Of a stretch of 64,000 bases of DNA, positions 32,001-47,000 are shown piece after piece. A program made the translations under genes and the position numbers. Under the pieces are notes generated by a model, which made no database searches, was not told the origin of the DNA, and saw only the letters and a program-made list of their open reading frames with translations. The stretch is from positions 517,800 through 581,799 of the forward strand of contig JANVCC010000077.1 in assembly GCA_025345505.1 (NCBI GenBank), read 5' to 3'. Each line of letters opens with the position of its first letter. The first letter of the stretch is position 1. This DNA is from Todiramphus chloris collaris (lineage: Eukaryota; Chordata; Aves; Coraciiformes; Alcedinidae).

Positions 32001-35000
32001 ACTTTTATTTTAATCTCTTTGGCAACTTCATTGTATGAAAGTCCATATTCCTGGATCTGCCCCTAACACTTCAATCTCCATTTCTGAGATTGCTTTTGGT
32101 CTGTACCTCTGTATATGAATCACATTCCCACACAGGTCCAAGAACCTGCTACTCACTTCCAGTTAAAGCCACAGTTCAGCAAGTACCCAGGGCTGGACAC
32201 CTGCCAGAGCAGAGTTTGCAGATTAAGAAATTAATGATTTGCTGAAGTATCTTCCTGATTCAGGATTTAAATACTTCCCCCAGATCCACTTTTGTCAGGC
32301 CTCCAAGACATCAGAGCTCAGCACACTCAGGGGGAAGAACCACCAGTGATGCACCTGAGAGAGGACACCAGAGCAAGCTCTGCACTGCTGCTATCAGAGC
32401 TCTGGGCAGCCACAACAGGAGGGCTCAGGTCTGGCTGCACCAGATGATGAAATTGTGATGCTCAGTAGTTTCCTTAACTGAACCACCTTCATGCACAAAA
32501 CTTAATCTGATTTCCAAGACAAGAGTGCTTCAGATCCTTCATGATGTGGTCAGGGAGTTACCTACTTTCAGGTCCAGTATTAATCCCACCACTTGCAGGT
32601 GACGCTTTCTGCTCTTCCCTTCAGAGGCACACGTTTGCACACAGGAGCCATCAAAAGAGCCTCTCATTTCACAGCTACTAGATCGTATGGATCGTACAAA
32701 GGTGTATAGGGGGGTACAGTCCACTGCTACTCCATGGAGGCCTTGGGTACTTCAGAAGGTGGCCAGAGATGCTCCAGTAGGTCCAGGACAAGCAGCTGCC
32801 TCTTTCACTAAGAAGTGGGGCAGGTCAAAAACCCTCCTGAGTCAAAACATGCCAAGGCAAATTAGCAGAGCTGCCTAACAGTGCTAATTGGGTTTTTCTA
32901 CTTCTACAACAGCAGCAATGGATGCTTCTTTCTGGGTCTGGGTGCAACATCTTGCACGCTCTCATCACAATACATACTTGTACTACAGAAAGCAGCTTTG
33001 AAAGAAGAATTTGAGGCTGTGTTCCTTTAAGTCTGAACAACTTCAGCTTAACAGTGCAAGACCATCAGGAAGTCCTCCAGGAAAACCAGAAAAACTTGGT
33101 GTTTCTGATAATCACAGGACTAAAAGTGTCGATTAAAAAATGTTCTGGGAAAAGCTTGCAGAGTGTAATACATCCTAAAGAATGGCAGATGGGAACATGG
33201 TTCATCACTTTCAAAGGCTATTTTCATAGATTTGACAGATGTATTCAGACATACAGAAAAAATATGACAAATGCTAGTTTACAGCACAAGGCTTTTGAGC
33301 TATTTACACATAAAGACTTACTGTTCCCAAATAAGTGCAAGATGTAGTCTCTAGTCAAACCAAGTTCTTTTTTTTTATTCAAAAGAAATTTGTCAAGTAA
33401 AGCTAAACCAGACAACGCCCAGCTACCTTACCATTTTGCTTTTTCTTTTTAGTTCCAGTGTTAGCATACCAGGAATACAATAGTTTGTGATGCAACAATT
33501 AAAGGGTCTGAATAAAACAAGGTACTGAAAAACGGTTAGCAAATGCAAACCCTGAATCACCTACTTTTCAATAGCACCAGCTGAGAAAGGAAATTTCTCA
33601 GGAGAAAAGGAACCTGGTCTAGACAGTGTGCAGCATTATAAATTTTCCTAAGGCTAGGAAATCCCTACGCGCTGCTCTCAAAATCATCTTAGAACTGAAC
33701 ACAAAGGTTGGCCGAAATGCCTAAACTCACGTGGGTTCCATTATACACCACTTACTGTAACCTACTTTTTAGTATTCAGCACTTCGGTATCAATAATGCA
33801 TAACATCAAAAGTAGTTCAACTCAAAGTACGGTTGGAAGAAAGTAAACATGGGCCTCAACCAAGAGCCAGCTGAAGCACAGCGTCGCTGCCGAGTCTGCC
33901 TTGTGCCCCTGGGCAGGAGGGCAACAGGACGGTCACTGGAGTGGGAGCAAGGGACCTGCCCCTCTCTGGAGGGAGAGCTGGTGGCCACAGAGAGAACAGA
34001 ATGAAAGCAACACCAGTGCCTATTGGTACAAGAGTGGCTCAGCAGCCTCCCTCAGCCCGGTCCCTCTGACCTCTGGTGCACAAAACGCTGCTCAGAAGGC
34101 ACCCGTCCCACTGCCGCCTGCACGCGCCAGCCACACCAAACGGCACATGCCCCTGGCCAGCGCTCAGCCACGCCTGGCTTACCACCCTGCCTACCTTGAC
34201 TTGTTACTGAGAGCTCAGTGAACAAGCCTACGTCACTACCCCCCCCCCAACACCACCACCCCCCGAGGCTGTTCGTTCTACACCAGATCAATTATTTACC
34301 GTGAAAGAAATTACGGTGGCCAGTAGGGAAGGGCAAATTAGAGTGCGGGAGTTCATGAGACAGGGCTGCAGCGAGGCAGCATTTCAGCTTTCACCGGTGT
34401 TCCCTGCCCAGCTGCTAGAGCAGCTTTAAGGCCAGTCCTAGTTAGGACAAGAACCAAATGGAGTACCGAGACTCCAAAGCTCAATCCTCTGACTAGAATT
34501 CATCCTTCCTTCTGATTTCACTTCCTCCCCCGCTTCCCTCAATTTGTGAAGCTTGCCTTTGGTAACCTCAGGGGATTAGTGCGAGCATTTAGAAAGCACA
34601 CTAGAAACAACAGAATTGGAACCCCTTAAAGTTTTTCACAACAAAATTTATTAGAAGAATAGTGGTTTTGAAAAGTCTAGCATCCAGTGAAAACTACCAT
34701 ACACAACGTTACAGCTGGGAATGTGTTTCCAAAATGACATGGTCAAATAATACAATGGAGCCATTAAATCTTACACATGCACAACAAGAGAATTAGCGCT
34801 TTGACATACAATGCAAAAAATAAATGGACCACATGAAATAAAAATTTTAAAGTACTTATCACATACATTAAGACACAGCTTATTTAGTCCAGTCAAAAAA
34901 TCAGAACTGCATTAAAAAAAATTAATGTAGTGCAATCAAACCAAAAACCTTAATTTGTGATCATAAGTGCTCTACTACATAAAACATTGATCATAGCAAG

Positions 35001-38000
35001 GAACAAAAAATTCAAATCACACAGTACAAAAAAAATCTGTAAATAAATATAAACTACAGTACAAGAGAAATATTAAATTATACAATTCCGTCAAACTGTA
35101 AACAGTATATTGAAATGAGGTCCATAAGAGTAAAGGGGGGGGGTTCCTGTTTTTTTTTTTCTTTTTTTTTTTTTCCATGACACTTGAACTTCTAGAGGTC
35201 AGAGAGAAATGCCATTTTCCATACTCTTCAAAGACTATGGGTTACATAAATAGAAAGAGAAGACTTTTAGATGTAAAGTGTCAAATAATAAAGCAGAGGT
35301 GTTGCTGACTTGCGACTGCCAACAGATCACTGCGAGAGCAGAACAGCAGATTTCACTGTGAGGTTTCGGCTCCCCGCGAGCGCAGCGCGGGGGCCGTCAC
35401 TACCAACGTGAAGTGCCAACACATTCCCAGTTAGTGCTCAGCGTCAGAGTGGAGACACCTGCTGAGGGGCTGGCCCTACCCATGAGGTGGAAGTGATTAC
35501 GTGCACCGCTACCGAGCCGGACCTCTGCTGATTATCTGACAGGTTTACACGCTCGTCACACAAACACCAACTTTGGCAGAACAATTACTAATAAACTCAA
35601 AGCACTCCCGGCCCATTGGTTTCCATCACAGTGGCCAGTGCACAGAATTCTCTAAGGACATTGCATAACTAGAGTGTAGAGGTCAGACAGCCAAGGACCC
35701 GTGCTTGAGGTTAGAAGTAGTTATGGTGAGAGAGAAGCAAGAGCCACGTTAAGAAGCTGCCTCTGCCGTTCGCAGAAGCAGTTGGGAATGTATTTCATTT
35801 TTAGCTGCGCTGGCTAGTAGTGGCATTTTAAAATATATAAGTTTAAGATAACATATATACTATATATGTATATAATATAATACATATTATATAATATACA
35901 TAGGAATTTCTTACAATACATACCAGGAACCCCCACGCGATCTGCTCAGTAGTAATAACTGAATATACAGAATGCCACTATAAGTGTCTGAGGCACTGTG
36001 TGCTGGAGAGTAAATATGCAGCTTTAAAATCCGTTTGGCTGAGTTATACCTGGATACCTGAACTGAGTTTTAAGTTGACATTCATCAAGGATGTGCTATC
36101 AGCACGTCAAAAGAAAAGCAAAACAAAATACAAGTCACTGCTAGGTTTAAGAAGAGAGTACAAGTACCTGAATTGAGTGAGGATAGTGTGTAAACTGTCC
36201 CTGAGGGTTTTTAAACAGTGTGTGTACAAGTTGGATTCCTAAGAACATTAGTTTAAACTTACATTGCGGACTGATAAAATACCAATGTCTGACAATTTAA
36301 CAAGTGGAGGTTAGAAAGAGTTATGAGCAAACACTCAAAACATATTTTATACATTTTAAAGCAGCAGTAAGCTGCTGTAAGCATACATCCCATCAGTACA
36401 AGCAACACATGGGACTCAGATAAAGGTTTCTATTTGCAAAAAGCCCATCATATATCGATAAGTAAAGAATATTCACCTGCTAAATTAGAATGCACCTAGT
36501 TACAGACTAGCAATTCAAGATTAATTTTTTTTAATCAAATACTTTGCTATACTTTGCTATTACATACTAAAATTCCTTAAGCTCACTAATGCTGGTATTC
36601 TAATCTATTTTTTTTTTTAAATGTTCCCCCTTCATTTAAGAAATATACCATTCCACAACTTAAACATTAAGATCCATTTTCAGTCCTCAGATGTAAAAAG
36701 CATGTCAATGAGTTTATATTAAAAATTTACATGGTAAAAAGGCTTGAATTTCAGCCAGAGATTCTAAATACTACTCATTCCCTGAAGGCATAAGGGAGAA
36801 AGAATCCCTACCCATTTTTCTTGTGATATAGTTTCAAACTGAACATTAAATAATGGTCCAAAATGATTTTTCAGTTTGGGAAACTTCCCTTTCCCTACCC
36901 ATCATCCCAGATTCCAAATGTCAAGCCCTGAAATGGCCTATTGAAATGATTAGTTAAAAATATCAGGCATGTATATATATATATACACACACACGCCCTG
37001 CCTGAACTTCAGAATTTTTTGTTGTCCTAGTCTTTTAAAGACAGATTAGTATCCCAAGAGAACTTGTGATCCGACCTGAAAAGCCATTAATGATCCTAGA
37101 TTGTACATTTAAAATATCTCATAACCTGAAGACCAGATGTAATTAAGACTCTGGCATTGTAACAGAAAAAGTGCTGCAGTTATTTATCCCTTTTCTGGTA
37201 CTTTAGGTCAGACAAGTGCTTTTTATAGTGACAGTAAAGTTTACATGCTTTCATGCAGGCATAAAAAACATTACCTGCAAAAATATTTGCAAAATGTAGC
37301 ACCAAGTAGTTGATAAACTGTATTAGTAGCTGTAGTAGTGTCTTCATTATTTCAGAGTAGCAAAAAACCATTAAGTTAGACTGTACTAGGTCATGACTAT
37401 AGACATTTTTCGACAAACTTTTCCTGCTCCAGTCAGAATGAAGTCTGTGTCCTAATCTCTGCTCCATAAGGTGGAGTTATCTTGAGTCTTCCTAAATTAT
37501 ACTTACCAATTCAGTAGAGACAAGCACAGGGGTGGGGATGTTTGCTTTTAAGAAAGTGAATTGAATGCCCTGGATAGGCAAAAAAAAAAAAAACCCCAAA
37601 CAAAAACCACCCAATAAATAATAATAAAAAAATCTCCTTCCACCTATCCTGTCACCCAGGAAAACTGATTTTGCAACAGGGCCAAGAGATTTTTGCGAAG
37701 ATTAAATAAAGCTCTCTTAATAGAAAGTTTATCAGGACAACACCTAAATATAGGCATAATTCTATAGGAAGTGAAGTCCAAAACTGCTGCTGTAATACTG
37801 GTATAGAGACTAGGCCCCAGTTAAAAGCAAGAACAGGGGAGAGAGGGAGAAAGATGGACACACTACTTACAGGTTTTTCTGGTTTACGTAGAGTGGACCT
37901 ACGGATCATTTTGAGTCCGCAGTATCTCCCTGCTTAGAGATCATCACAGTACACCGTGTTTATACACTGGATAATCAGAAAAAACTGTAGTGGTTATTTT

Positions 38001-41000
38001 ATTTGCTACATCCATCAGAACTGCATATAACTAGCAGTGCAGATTTTCAGGTTTCTTACGCTTCTAATTACTGACTTTGAGATAAATTTGAGATCAAGTG
38101 GAAACCTTTATAGTACCAAAACCAGTCTCAAACCTATCGGGTTTTGGTACAGCTTTTTAAACTACTGTTATTTAACATTGTCTACTGGTGCCAAGAAAAA
38201 GCACTGAAAAAAAAAAAAGACTGAAATTACATTTAATTTCCAAAACTTTTGTCAGGAATACCTAGAAGTTTCTGATCCTCATGAAAATGAGGGAAACAGC
38301 TCTTCCTGTTCTACCTTTAACATTTGGCAGAGAAATTAAACTGCTTAAAATACTGCGACAAAGCTTTCATACAGGTTAATAATTTTGCCTTCATAAGAGT
38401 TTGGACTACAACAGGTGTATAATTTTTTTTTTTACACCGAAGAGTTAAAATTTTGTCTTCACTGAAGGAAGAGCTCTTTACTTTGCAGATGTAACCACAC
38501 TGTTTTTGAGAAACAAGGAAACAGCACGATGCTCCCTTCACTCCTTGGACACTGTGTTCTCCTAAGACTCAAGGACATCTTAAGAACATTACTTCAAAGT
38601 AAAATGGAAAAAAACCCACATGGTAATTCCAGTTTTGCCTGTATAACAATGGCTGCAGATGATGTAAAAAGCAATTCAATCAGAATTAAAAAACTGTTCC
38701 CATCTATATGAAGCTTACTCAGCCCTAAAGCCCCTGAATCACTTTGCCAGCTCCTGTGAATTTCCAGAGGAAAGCATTGTACTCTCAGGTTCTCATGAAA
38801 AAAATATTTGGACTCAAATGTCAGCCTGCCACAAGACAAAGCACAGGCTATTCCTCCTCTGCTCTTAACCAGTCTAAACACATGTGCAGTTACCTCCTGC
38901 TAGAAAGCCCCTCCAAAAAGGTGGTACAGGAGTTGTGTGAGAACGCAGAAGTGGAGTGTGTTCCCTTTCTAGAGTCACTACCCTGCCCGCACACCTGCAC
39001 CACTAAAAGTCGTTTGTTTTGCAATTGCCATGAGAATTCAGACTTCAGCTTCAGGTCTCTAGCAATAGGGTTGGGTAATACAAGCATCAAATCATGAATT
39101 CCTGCAACAAGAAGAAAGTAAAGGCATACCTGTACTGCTTATGCAGCAACTTCTCCTGTGCATCAGGGCTGGGGGTGTGTGTGGGTGTGTGAGAGATATT
39201 CTAAGGGAAACTGTCTTGAGACTTAAAAAAGAAAACCACAAAAAACCCCAAACCAAACCGAAAAAAATAAAATAAAAATTGGGGAACGACTGGCAAATAA
39301 AACATCTTTTGACAGAAATAAAACGAGTCCAGAAGCATGTCCCTAACAATATCTAACTGGAAACATTCAACTCTATAGCTGTACTCAAGCATTACGGCCA
39401 CAATAATGCCTACAACACTGTGGAATGAGGATCCAGCTGGCTGAAAGTGAGGTAATAGTTTGTAATAGGTCAGAGTTCTAAAAATGCACTTTTACATCTT
39501 ACAAGTCCAAATTAAAAAAAAGGACACATTTCATACATGTTGGGCTTTCTCACCAGAACTGTACGATAATTAACTCCACACCAGGACCCCTACCACACTA
39601 AGCCTTACTCATCTTCAATTATATGCTGCAGCAAAGATTTACCAAGCGACACCTAAACTTCAGTACAATATGAAACTTGATTCTTAAAACTTTATACACA
39701 CAAAATATAAAATTACTTTTCTAGGATGGGGTAGGGGAGAGGGATTCTCCTTCATGATACTTGGACTGAAAAACTAGTTTTCAGAGACTGCCACAAATAT
39801 TATTCACAGTTTCTTGCTGTCAGGCTTTGTCAGCTACATCAACGTAGTACACAACAATACTGTTAAGTCCAATAACTACATCGGATGGACGTTCTCGGGA
39901 ATAAGAGCAAACTAGTGACGAAAAATACCCGAAAGGCCTCCTCCTAACGACGTCTCGATTTCTACAGGGCTGTCTGTCACACGTTAATGCGATCTCAATA
40001 GAGCAGCAGGAGAAAGATTTTAAACCTTCTCTCCCATCCAAGTGATCCAAGTAACATAAGCATCCACTTACCAGAAATAACATGAGGAACAAGGCTCTTG
40101 TTACAAAGACAGCAGTGAACCACACCTTCCCACACCAAAATATGGTCAACCAGGGATTTTGGCCATGCAAACTGCTGGTCAGCAGAAAATTAAGCATGCT
40201 AATGGACAAACATTAATTCCAATCATATATTTAAAATGATCCCAAATACTACTAGTTAGCTACACTGAAAGCGCCTGTAAAGAATACGTAGTGGAAACTG
40301 AAAGGAAACATTAGTGATCACTGCAGCACTCAGAGTGATACTAGTCTTACGTGATGAATCACTTCAGAGAAAATACATTAGATGGGACTTCCAAACAAAA
40401 AGGTAACATTAAAAGGTGCACCTGAATATTACAGACTAAATTTACAAAACCTACAATAAGGTAAAATATATATCTTTTGAATATTCAGCAGCTTTTTTTT
40501 AAATTTGTTTTTATTTTTTGAGAGGCTCATGAAATTTTAAAAAGGGACCACTAACTAATCTCAACCATGCTTCACAAAACAATAATGGCTATTTCATATT
40601 GCAGTTACCAACGTAATGCAATTAGTGCTTAAAAAATAATCTACACTTTTTTTCTTTTTTTTCCTTTTTAAGCAGAGACCTTTGGAGGAAATACGGTTGT
40701 TCAAAAGCTTCTTGAAAAAGAAAGATTACCTGAATATTAAGTTATCACAGATCAAGTGTTGTGTTTAAAAGCTTTGTAGACATGACTATTACAATCTTCA
40801 GGTCTCAGGACATTTAAACTGAGAAAGTTACGCGTTTGGTTTGTTGTTGGTTGCTTTGTTGTTTGTTTTTTTTTAAATCCACCTTCTAACCAAAGCAAAT
40901 AAAGAGTACTCAACTTCTCACTATCTATTTACAATTCTTAGCCTACAGTCTGAAATGACAAGACAAATTCTCTTTTAAAACTGCAGCATTAAAGGGTAGG

Positions 41001-44000
41001 CACACCATTCTTCTGCTGCACGATTGTCACCCACTTAAACATACACATACAAAATAGTTAGGTTAGTAAAATGAGCACTCCACATACACTATAGTGACAA
41101 GTTTTTTAAAACTCAACTCGTGTTGCTTAAATAAAGACAACTGCAAAAGGTTAAACCTCTCTGAACAGTAAAACTGTGTTGCTTTTTTTTTTCCTTTTTC
41201 TTTTTTTTTTAAACTTGCAGCAAACTTTCTACCATAACCTCCAACAGCAGATGAAACCACACGTTTAACTGCACCGTTATTGCAATCACCAGCTAAACTG
41301 GAACATATTGCAGAGTTTATATACTGCTACTGAGCTTAAACTGCTTTAAATGCCAAGACGACAACTAGAGAGCTATGAGGAACCAGGATTTTGAGTACTA
41401 AAATATATTAAGTAAACAAAACCAAAGTATATTGGGGCCAAATGCCCAGTCTGTTTCAAGAATGAGCAGTGCATATTTCAAACAACAGCAATGGTGTGCC
41501 TAACCTTTGAAAATAGGAAGTTGCTGGGGAGGGGGAGAGGCTGATGGAATCAACTGTTCCAGGAGTCATTCAGCACCCCTAGGGCTGTCTAGGCCACCCT
41601 CCCATGAACTTTGAGAAACCACTTTCAGTCACTGACATCACTTAATGCTCTCACACAAAAACTCCAATGCTTCTTTTGGTTGTGCAAATGGGGAGAAAAA
41701 AAAAAAAGAACAGAACAAAACAGGTTATTCTATCTACCTTTTGCACAGATTAAGACCAAATTGTTTCTACCTGAAGAACCAGCAGTTCCCATTTGGTCAT
41801 ACTGTGGTTAAGTCCAGTAAGCTCCACCTAATTACTGATCACTCCCGCGGAAAGTATCAAAGATAAAAGTTCTGTACAAAACTTATCCTGGATCTCCATA
41901 TAATGATAACAACACCATCATATTGAAAACCCCCTGGATTTGTGGGTTACGGAGTGCTTTTACGGTGTTTAAATGCTTATTCTAGCATGTGCTAAACCAC
42001 TATCAAAATAGATTAAATAAAAACAACAACAAAAAAGCAGGACTTAGATAAATTCCTGCTACTGGCAACTGTAATATTTAAAAAGGAAACACCCATTCAT
42101 TGAGTGTTCGACCCTGACAGTATTACAGATAGATATGATGCAGAGCCTGATTTAGACCAGGCTACCAGTGTTTTACTTCTTCCCTGAACATTAACAAGCT
42201 CCTTCACTAATGTGGATATTTGGGCAGACTACTGAGGTTGTAACGTTTGAGATCACCATTTTCTGGGCTTTTTTTTTTTTTTTTCTTTTTTTCTTTTTTT
42301 TTTTGCAATATCACAGTAGTTTGTTACACAAATCCCCCTTCCCCAGATTAGAGTCATTTAAACTAGTTGTTGGAACCACATAGTTTCGTAAACTCAGAAT
42401 CAAGTCTGTAAAAAGCATAAAGGTCACAAAGAACCACAGTTCTGTTATAATGAGGCATACCCTAATACATCATTTAGTGTACCCTGACTGCTCCTGACTG
42501 TGAGAAGCTTGTCTTCCGTGAGATAAGGCTACATCCTCAAGCAGGTGAGTCTAAATATCACCCTTCAAAAATATCAAACTAAATTACAGCGAAGGTAGTG
42601 TTACAAATAATTAACTGACATAATCTGAAGGTAGTGTATGTAAGTTTTCCCTCCCCTCCCCGCCGGGTGAGCACTAAGCAGACAGTGAATGGAAAGCATG
42701 TTTAATTTAGAAAGTAAATAGTGGAGAGCCTAATTAGACCCAATTGATTATCCATCTGATAAATCTCTTAAGTTCAAGAACGGCACCATTCCTAAATAAG
42801 TTGATTTAGCTTAAATCTTTCAATCAACTGGATCAAAGAAAAGGACGGGGAAAAAGATTTCTGAAACAGTTTGAAGAATGACAGTCTGATTCTCATTTGA
42901 AAAATGCCTGGGTTGACGAGAGTATCAGTTTAAAAAAGTGGACTTATTTCTATAAAGGCAGACAAGAAAAATCCAACACCAGAAGTTCAGGCAGGCTCTA
43001 CAGGCAAGAAGTCCACTTCCACAGATCTGCATTCTTTGTGAGGTAACTCAACTCTCTATTACAGAGAAACATGCAAAAGGCAAAAGAAAAACAAAAAAAA
43101 AAAAAGGAGGATAGGGGGGTGGGTGCTGGGGGTAGTGGGCAGGAGGAGGGACACTGTGCCATACCAGGCTAGAAAACATTTACAAATGTGACATTCAGAG
43201 CACACCTTTCCCCTGTGTTCACACAACTCTACACTAAACTGCAAAGGAAAGAGCATTGCAGTAAATAGGAGAATCAGGTGCGCTCAGTGGTGGTTGAACT
43301 ATGCAGTAGTGCTCACCCAGTTTGCAAAGTAATTGGCACTCTACAACATCCCTACTCATCTTTCAATTCATTTGCACTTTGTGCTGCTTCTCCCTGGGGA
43401 TCTAATTCAATCTTTACTGAAACATCCTGCCCCTCCGACCTCATTAATTTCATTTTTTTCTTTGGAGGGTTTTTCAAAGTGCCCAGCCTCTCTTTAACTT
43501 TGTACTCCAGTGTACTGTGGGGGATCCCATAAATACTCTGAGCTTTGGAAACACTCATTTTCCCGCTCATAACCACAGAGATTGCTTCCTCCAGTATCTC
43601 GCTGTTGTACTGTCTGTATCTCCCTCTTTTCTTCCTAGGTTGCTTGGAGCCAGGATCTCCCTCTTGATCTGAGGTGGGATATGGCTGTCCAGAGGTAGAC
43701 TGCTCAGCATCTGAGCCCCAGGAATCTGGTCCAGCATCCAGCAAACTTCTCCTGTTTTGTTTTGGAAGGATAGCCCTTAACTTTTTGCTAAGCGCGCTCT
43801 CCGTTTGTGAACCCATTACCAAAGAGCTATAGCTGTACTGGTCACCAGTGCGGGACTCCCATGAAAGGTCCATGCCTCGAACTTGTGGTATCTTTAAATC
43901 CACAGGAGATGAATGGCTCACGTCCTTTTTCCCATCCTGTTTACTTTGAAGTGCCATTTTTTGAAAGGCAGAGTTTTCTGTAAGAAAAGGAAGGTCACTG

Positions 44001-47000
44001 ATGTTGCTGAGTGCACCATTTCCCCTGAATTTCATGCGGCTGAAATTGAATTCGTAGTGTGGTTTTGCCCAAGAAGCCTCCCTGGATAATATTAAGTGCT
44101 GTCCATGATTCTGTAGTCCAGATGGCCCATGGCTGGCAGCCGTAGAAAACTGGTTTCTGCTCAGCAGTTCTTCACTAATCTGGAGTGATCGAGCCAGCGG
44201 TACTTTAAGAGATGTGGAGTGGCCATAACCTTCCCTGGTTCCATCCTGCAAGCTTCTTGGAGGTACCCCATCACCACTCTGTAGTCCCTCCGGATGGTGC
44301 TGGCTGGGTCTCCCAGGTCGCCTAATTGGATGGAAGGAAACTGATGTGAGCAGGACTTGCACAGGTAGGGAGGGATGGGTGAGGGGGCCACTCCTTTATT
44401 AGAAGGCCTTGCTTGGGTAACATCACTTTTTGTGTTATTTATTTTTCTCTAAATTTGTATAATTTTTTTATTACTTAATTATTTATTTTTTAAGTCTCAG
44501 CATCAGTCAGTTTTAAAACTTGTTCATAAAAAAAGAGAAGCTTTTTGGGCAAAGAAAAATGAAACCTGTTGGCTGGTCTCTGGTTGGGTTCACAAATTCT
44601 CGGAGTAGAAAAGACTTCGCGCAAGCGTCTGAAAATAGCACCTTAATTACAAAGTAGTAATCAATCTCCATAGATCTACACACAACTGTGTTACTGGTGT
44701 GACGTTACCACTAAACAAGTACAGTAATAAAAGAGTAAGCCAAAGTGCAATATATTCAACATGCAAATATGAGTGCCACCTGCAGTATCTACAAATAGGT
44801 GGAAACCTTGGATGGTGTTTGCTTACATCATATTGAAAAATTACTGCTCAGGATTAAAAAGAAATAAATAAAAGGCCTCAAAGGTATTTGCTCAACTTTC
44901 ATTAAGCACCAAATATGAAAGCTGGGATACTCCAGATCACAAAGAAAAACAATGCATGACACTAGACTTACCAAATTGCTCTCTTAACTAATTGTGTATA
45001 TATATACACAAGTATATATATACACACACACACACACGTATATACACATGTCCCTGCTTCTCATTTGATACACAGCGTGGCTAGGAAAGGCAGAAGATCC
45101 TAGCTCCAACTGTCACCCAGGTCAAGAGTTAATAGTGGAGAAAACGGCATGTATTTTTACCCTTTCCCTTTCAGCACAAGTGTTCTATGACACAAAGCAT
45201 TACTACTGCAGACAAGCACATGTATTTTAATGTTTTACTTGCTTAGCCCTCTGTAGTAATTAAATCACACTAGTTTCAAAATCCACCTCCAAACTTTTCA
45301 ATGTTCAACATAAAAATTACCAAAGAGACTAGTAAGCAATTCTATTTCAATGCTCTGGGACACTACACTGGTGTAGAAAGCCCTCTAGCTGAGTCGGCGT
45401 TATCTGAGGATAGGATGCGTAATACTGAAAAGCTACATTATTAACATGACATTGGGATAAAAGGAAAAAAAGCTTTTAAAGAGAAGACATCCACTGAAAG
45501 GACCTGTCAGGTAACACACACATGCATGCTGCTAGCTTCTCTCCAGGATGCAACAGGTCATAGTTGAAGTGGGCAACAAAAGTCAACAGGGATTCGGAAG
45601 AAAATCCAGAGAAATGAATGGAAGTTTGCTATTGCAGAGAGCACTCTCAAGCAATGTGTATCCTCTGCCCCTTCTACAGCAATTATCAGCACCAGAATGC
45701 ACAGCACTGATTCTACGCCTAAATAAAGGTCATACTGGCAGCTAATTGGGACAGAGGGTCATGATTTCATTGATGCTAAACAGACTGCAGTCCCCTTCAG
45801 GTACCACACACCTGCACAAGTGACCACAGGTGACAGCGAGCAGCATCCTCTCTGGACCCACGGAACTGATCAGGACAGCAGCACACGCTGCTCCTGTCAT
45901 CCCTGCGTGCCAGACTTTGGCCCTCACTTGATAGGTAAACAAGGGAACAAACAACACAACCTCAGTGGCTTCTGCTGCCTTCCTAGGAAAGTAGAACTGG
46001 AAATAACCTGTTCAGAACTGAAAGAGAAGAGCTGCTGGGGAAGGTTTATGCTAAAGAATTGCAAAAAAAGTATTAAGACTAACTTTTAAACTAGGATTGA
46101 AGTATTTTATTACTAGAAACATTAAATGGAAAAAGTAATCTTTAAGGGAGAAATCTGAGACAGTAATATTTTTCCAACGAGAAGTGCCGAAGTTAAATCA
46201 GCTGTTAGCAGTACATGGGATTGATGGTGGTGGTGGGTTGTTAGTTTAAAATTTCAAGGTTTTCAAAGACTATTGCAAAGCTAAACTCAGCAATTAAATT
46301 GCAGTCTAAACCACATACTGTTTCTACAATTCACTAAAAAAAAAAAAATTCCTTGTACACAGTGTGTTTGATAAAACTCTCCCATCAACACCCAAAATTC
46401 CTCTTACCCCCAGTCAGCCTCTCCAACACTCAATCCTAACTAACAGTAAAGGGTTTCTAAAAGCATCAAAAGTGACCATTAGAAATATGAAACCTGAAAG
46501 AAATTTTTTATATAACATTTTCACACCTTCAACTACTTAAGGTAAAAGTAGTACACCACATAATTTAAAGGGAAAAAAAAGGTAAAAACCAAAAATCCCC
46601 AAACAAACAAGGACAATAAGGGAAAAAAACCCCAAACAAACAAACCCAAAGCAAAAATTGTTCGGTGCTACAGTACAACCACAAATCCAGAAAGACGTAT
46701 TTAAAGTTTTCTAAACTACCAGACTGCCTAACCTGTCTACTTTTAAGTTGGCATTTATGGTGGGAAATATGAACAAAGAGCATGCAGTGATTCAAATCTA
46801 CTTCAGCTTGGTTCACCACTCAAGTAAAACTCACCCTAAAGTAAACTTTCCTACTAGCTAACTTTCCCCCGGGTGAAGTGAAATCTAAGTTAAACTGAAC
46901 TTGTATCTCCACAGACATCACTTATCACAAAACCCAAGAATCAGGTAATGGAAGGATCTTTGGCCAAGTACTAAATGGCCCAAAATAACATATATTGGAG

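Larger units (their letters stand above)
20037..34629 (-). other. LCOR: LCOR intron, used only by the PALI1 splice form
   Basis: This sequence is intronic when exon 47314-47221 is spliced to the PALI1 exon, and lies downstream of the poly(A) site of the classical form. No exon, RNA gene or pseudogene was recognised. It holds a CR1 fragment (27700-27830), a polypurine tract (24840-24880), an A13 run at about 26363, C-runs at 28009-28018 and 34239-34248, and a TATA-like site at 22216-22224. Confidence 0.7.
34630..43351 (-). other. LCOR: Probable 3'UTR of classical LCOR (about 8.7 kb)
   Basis: The stretch after the classical LCOR stop is AT-rich, has no transposon that I can recognise and no coding exon, and runs to a well-formed poly(A) signal at 34647-34652. 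Within it lie AT/CA microsatellites (35830-35903, 36971-36994), a T-rich tract (42269-42304, A-rich in the mRNA), a GC hairpin (35372-35392) and a CpG-dense patch near 39870-39990. Other AATAAA signals inside may produce shorter forms. Its full extent is inferred, not proven. Confidence 0.6.

Noticed and set aside
33054-33347. 97-codon plus-strand frame in the LCOR intron
   Set aside because: It is an isolated AT-rich frame on the antisense strand with no domain, no splice context and no repeat match that I recognise.
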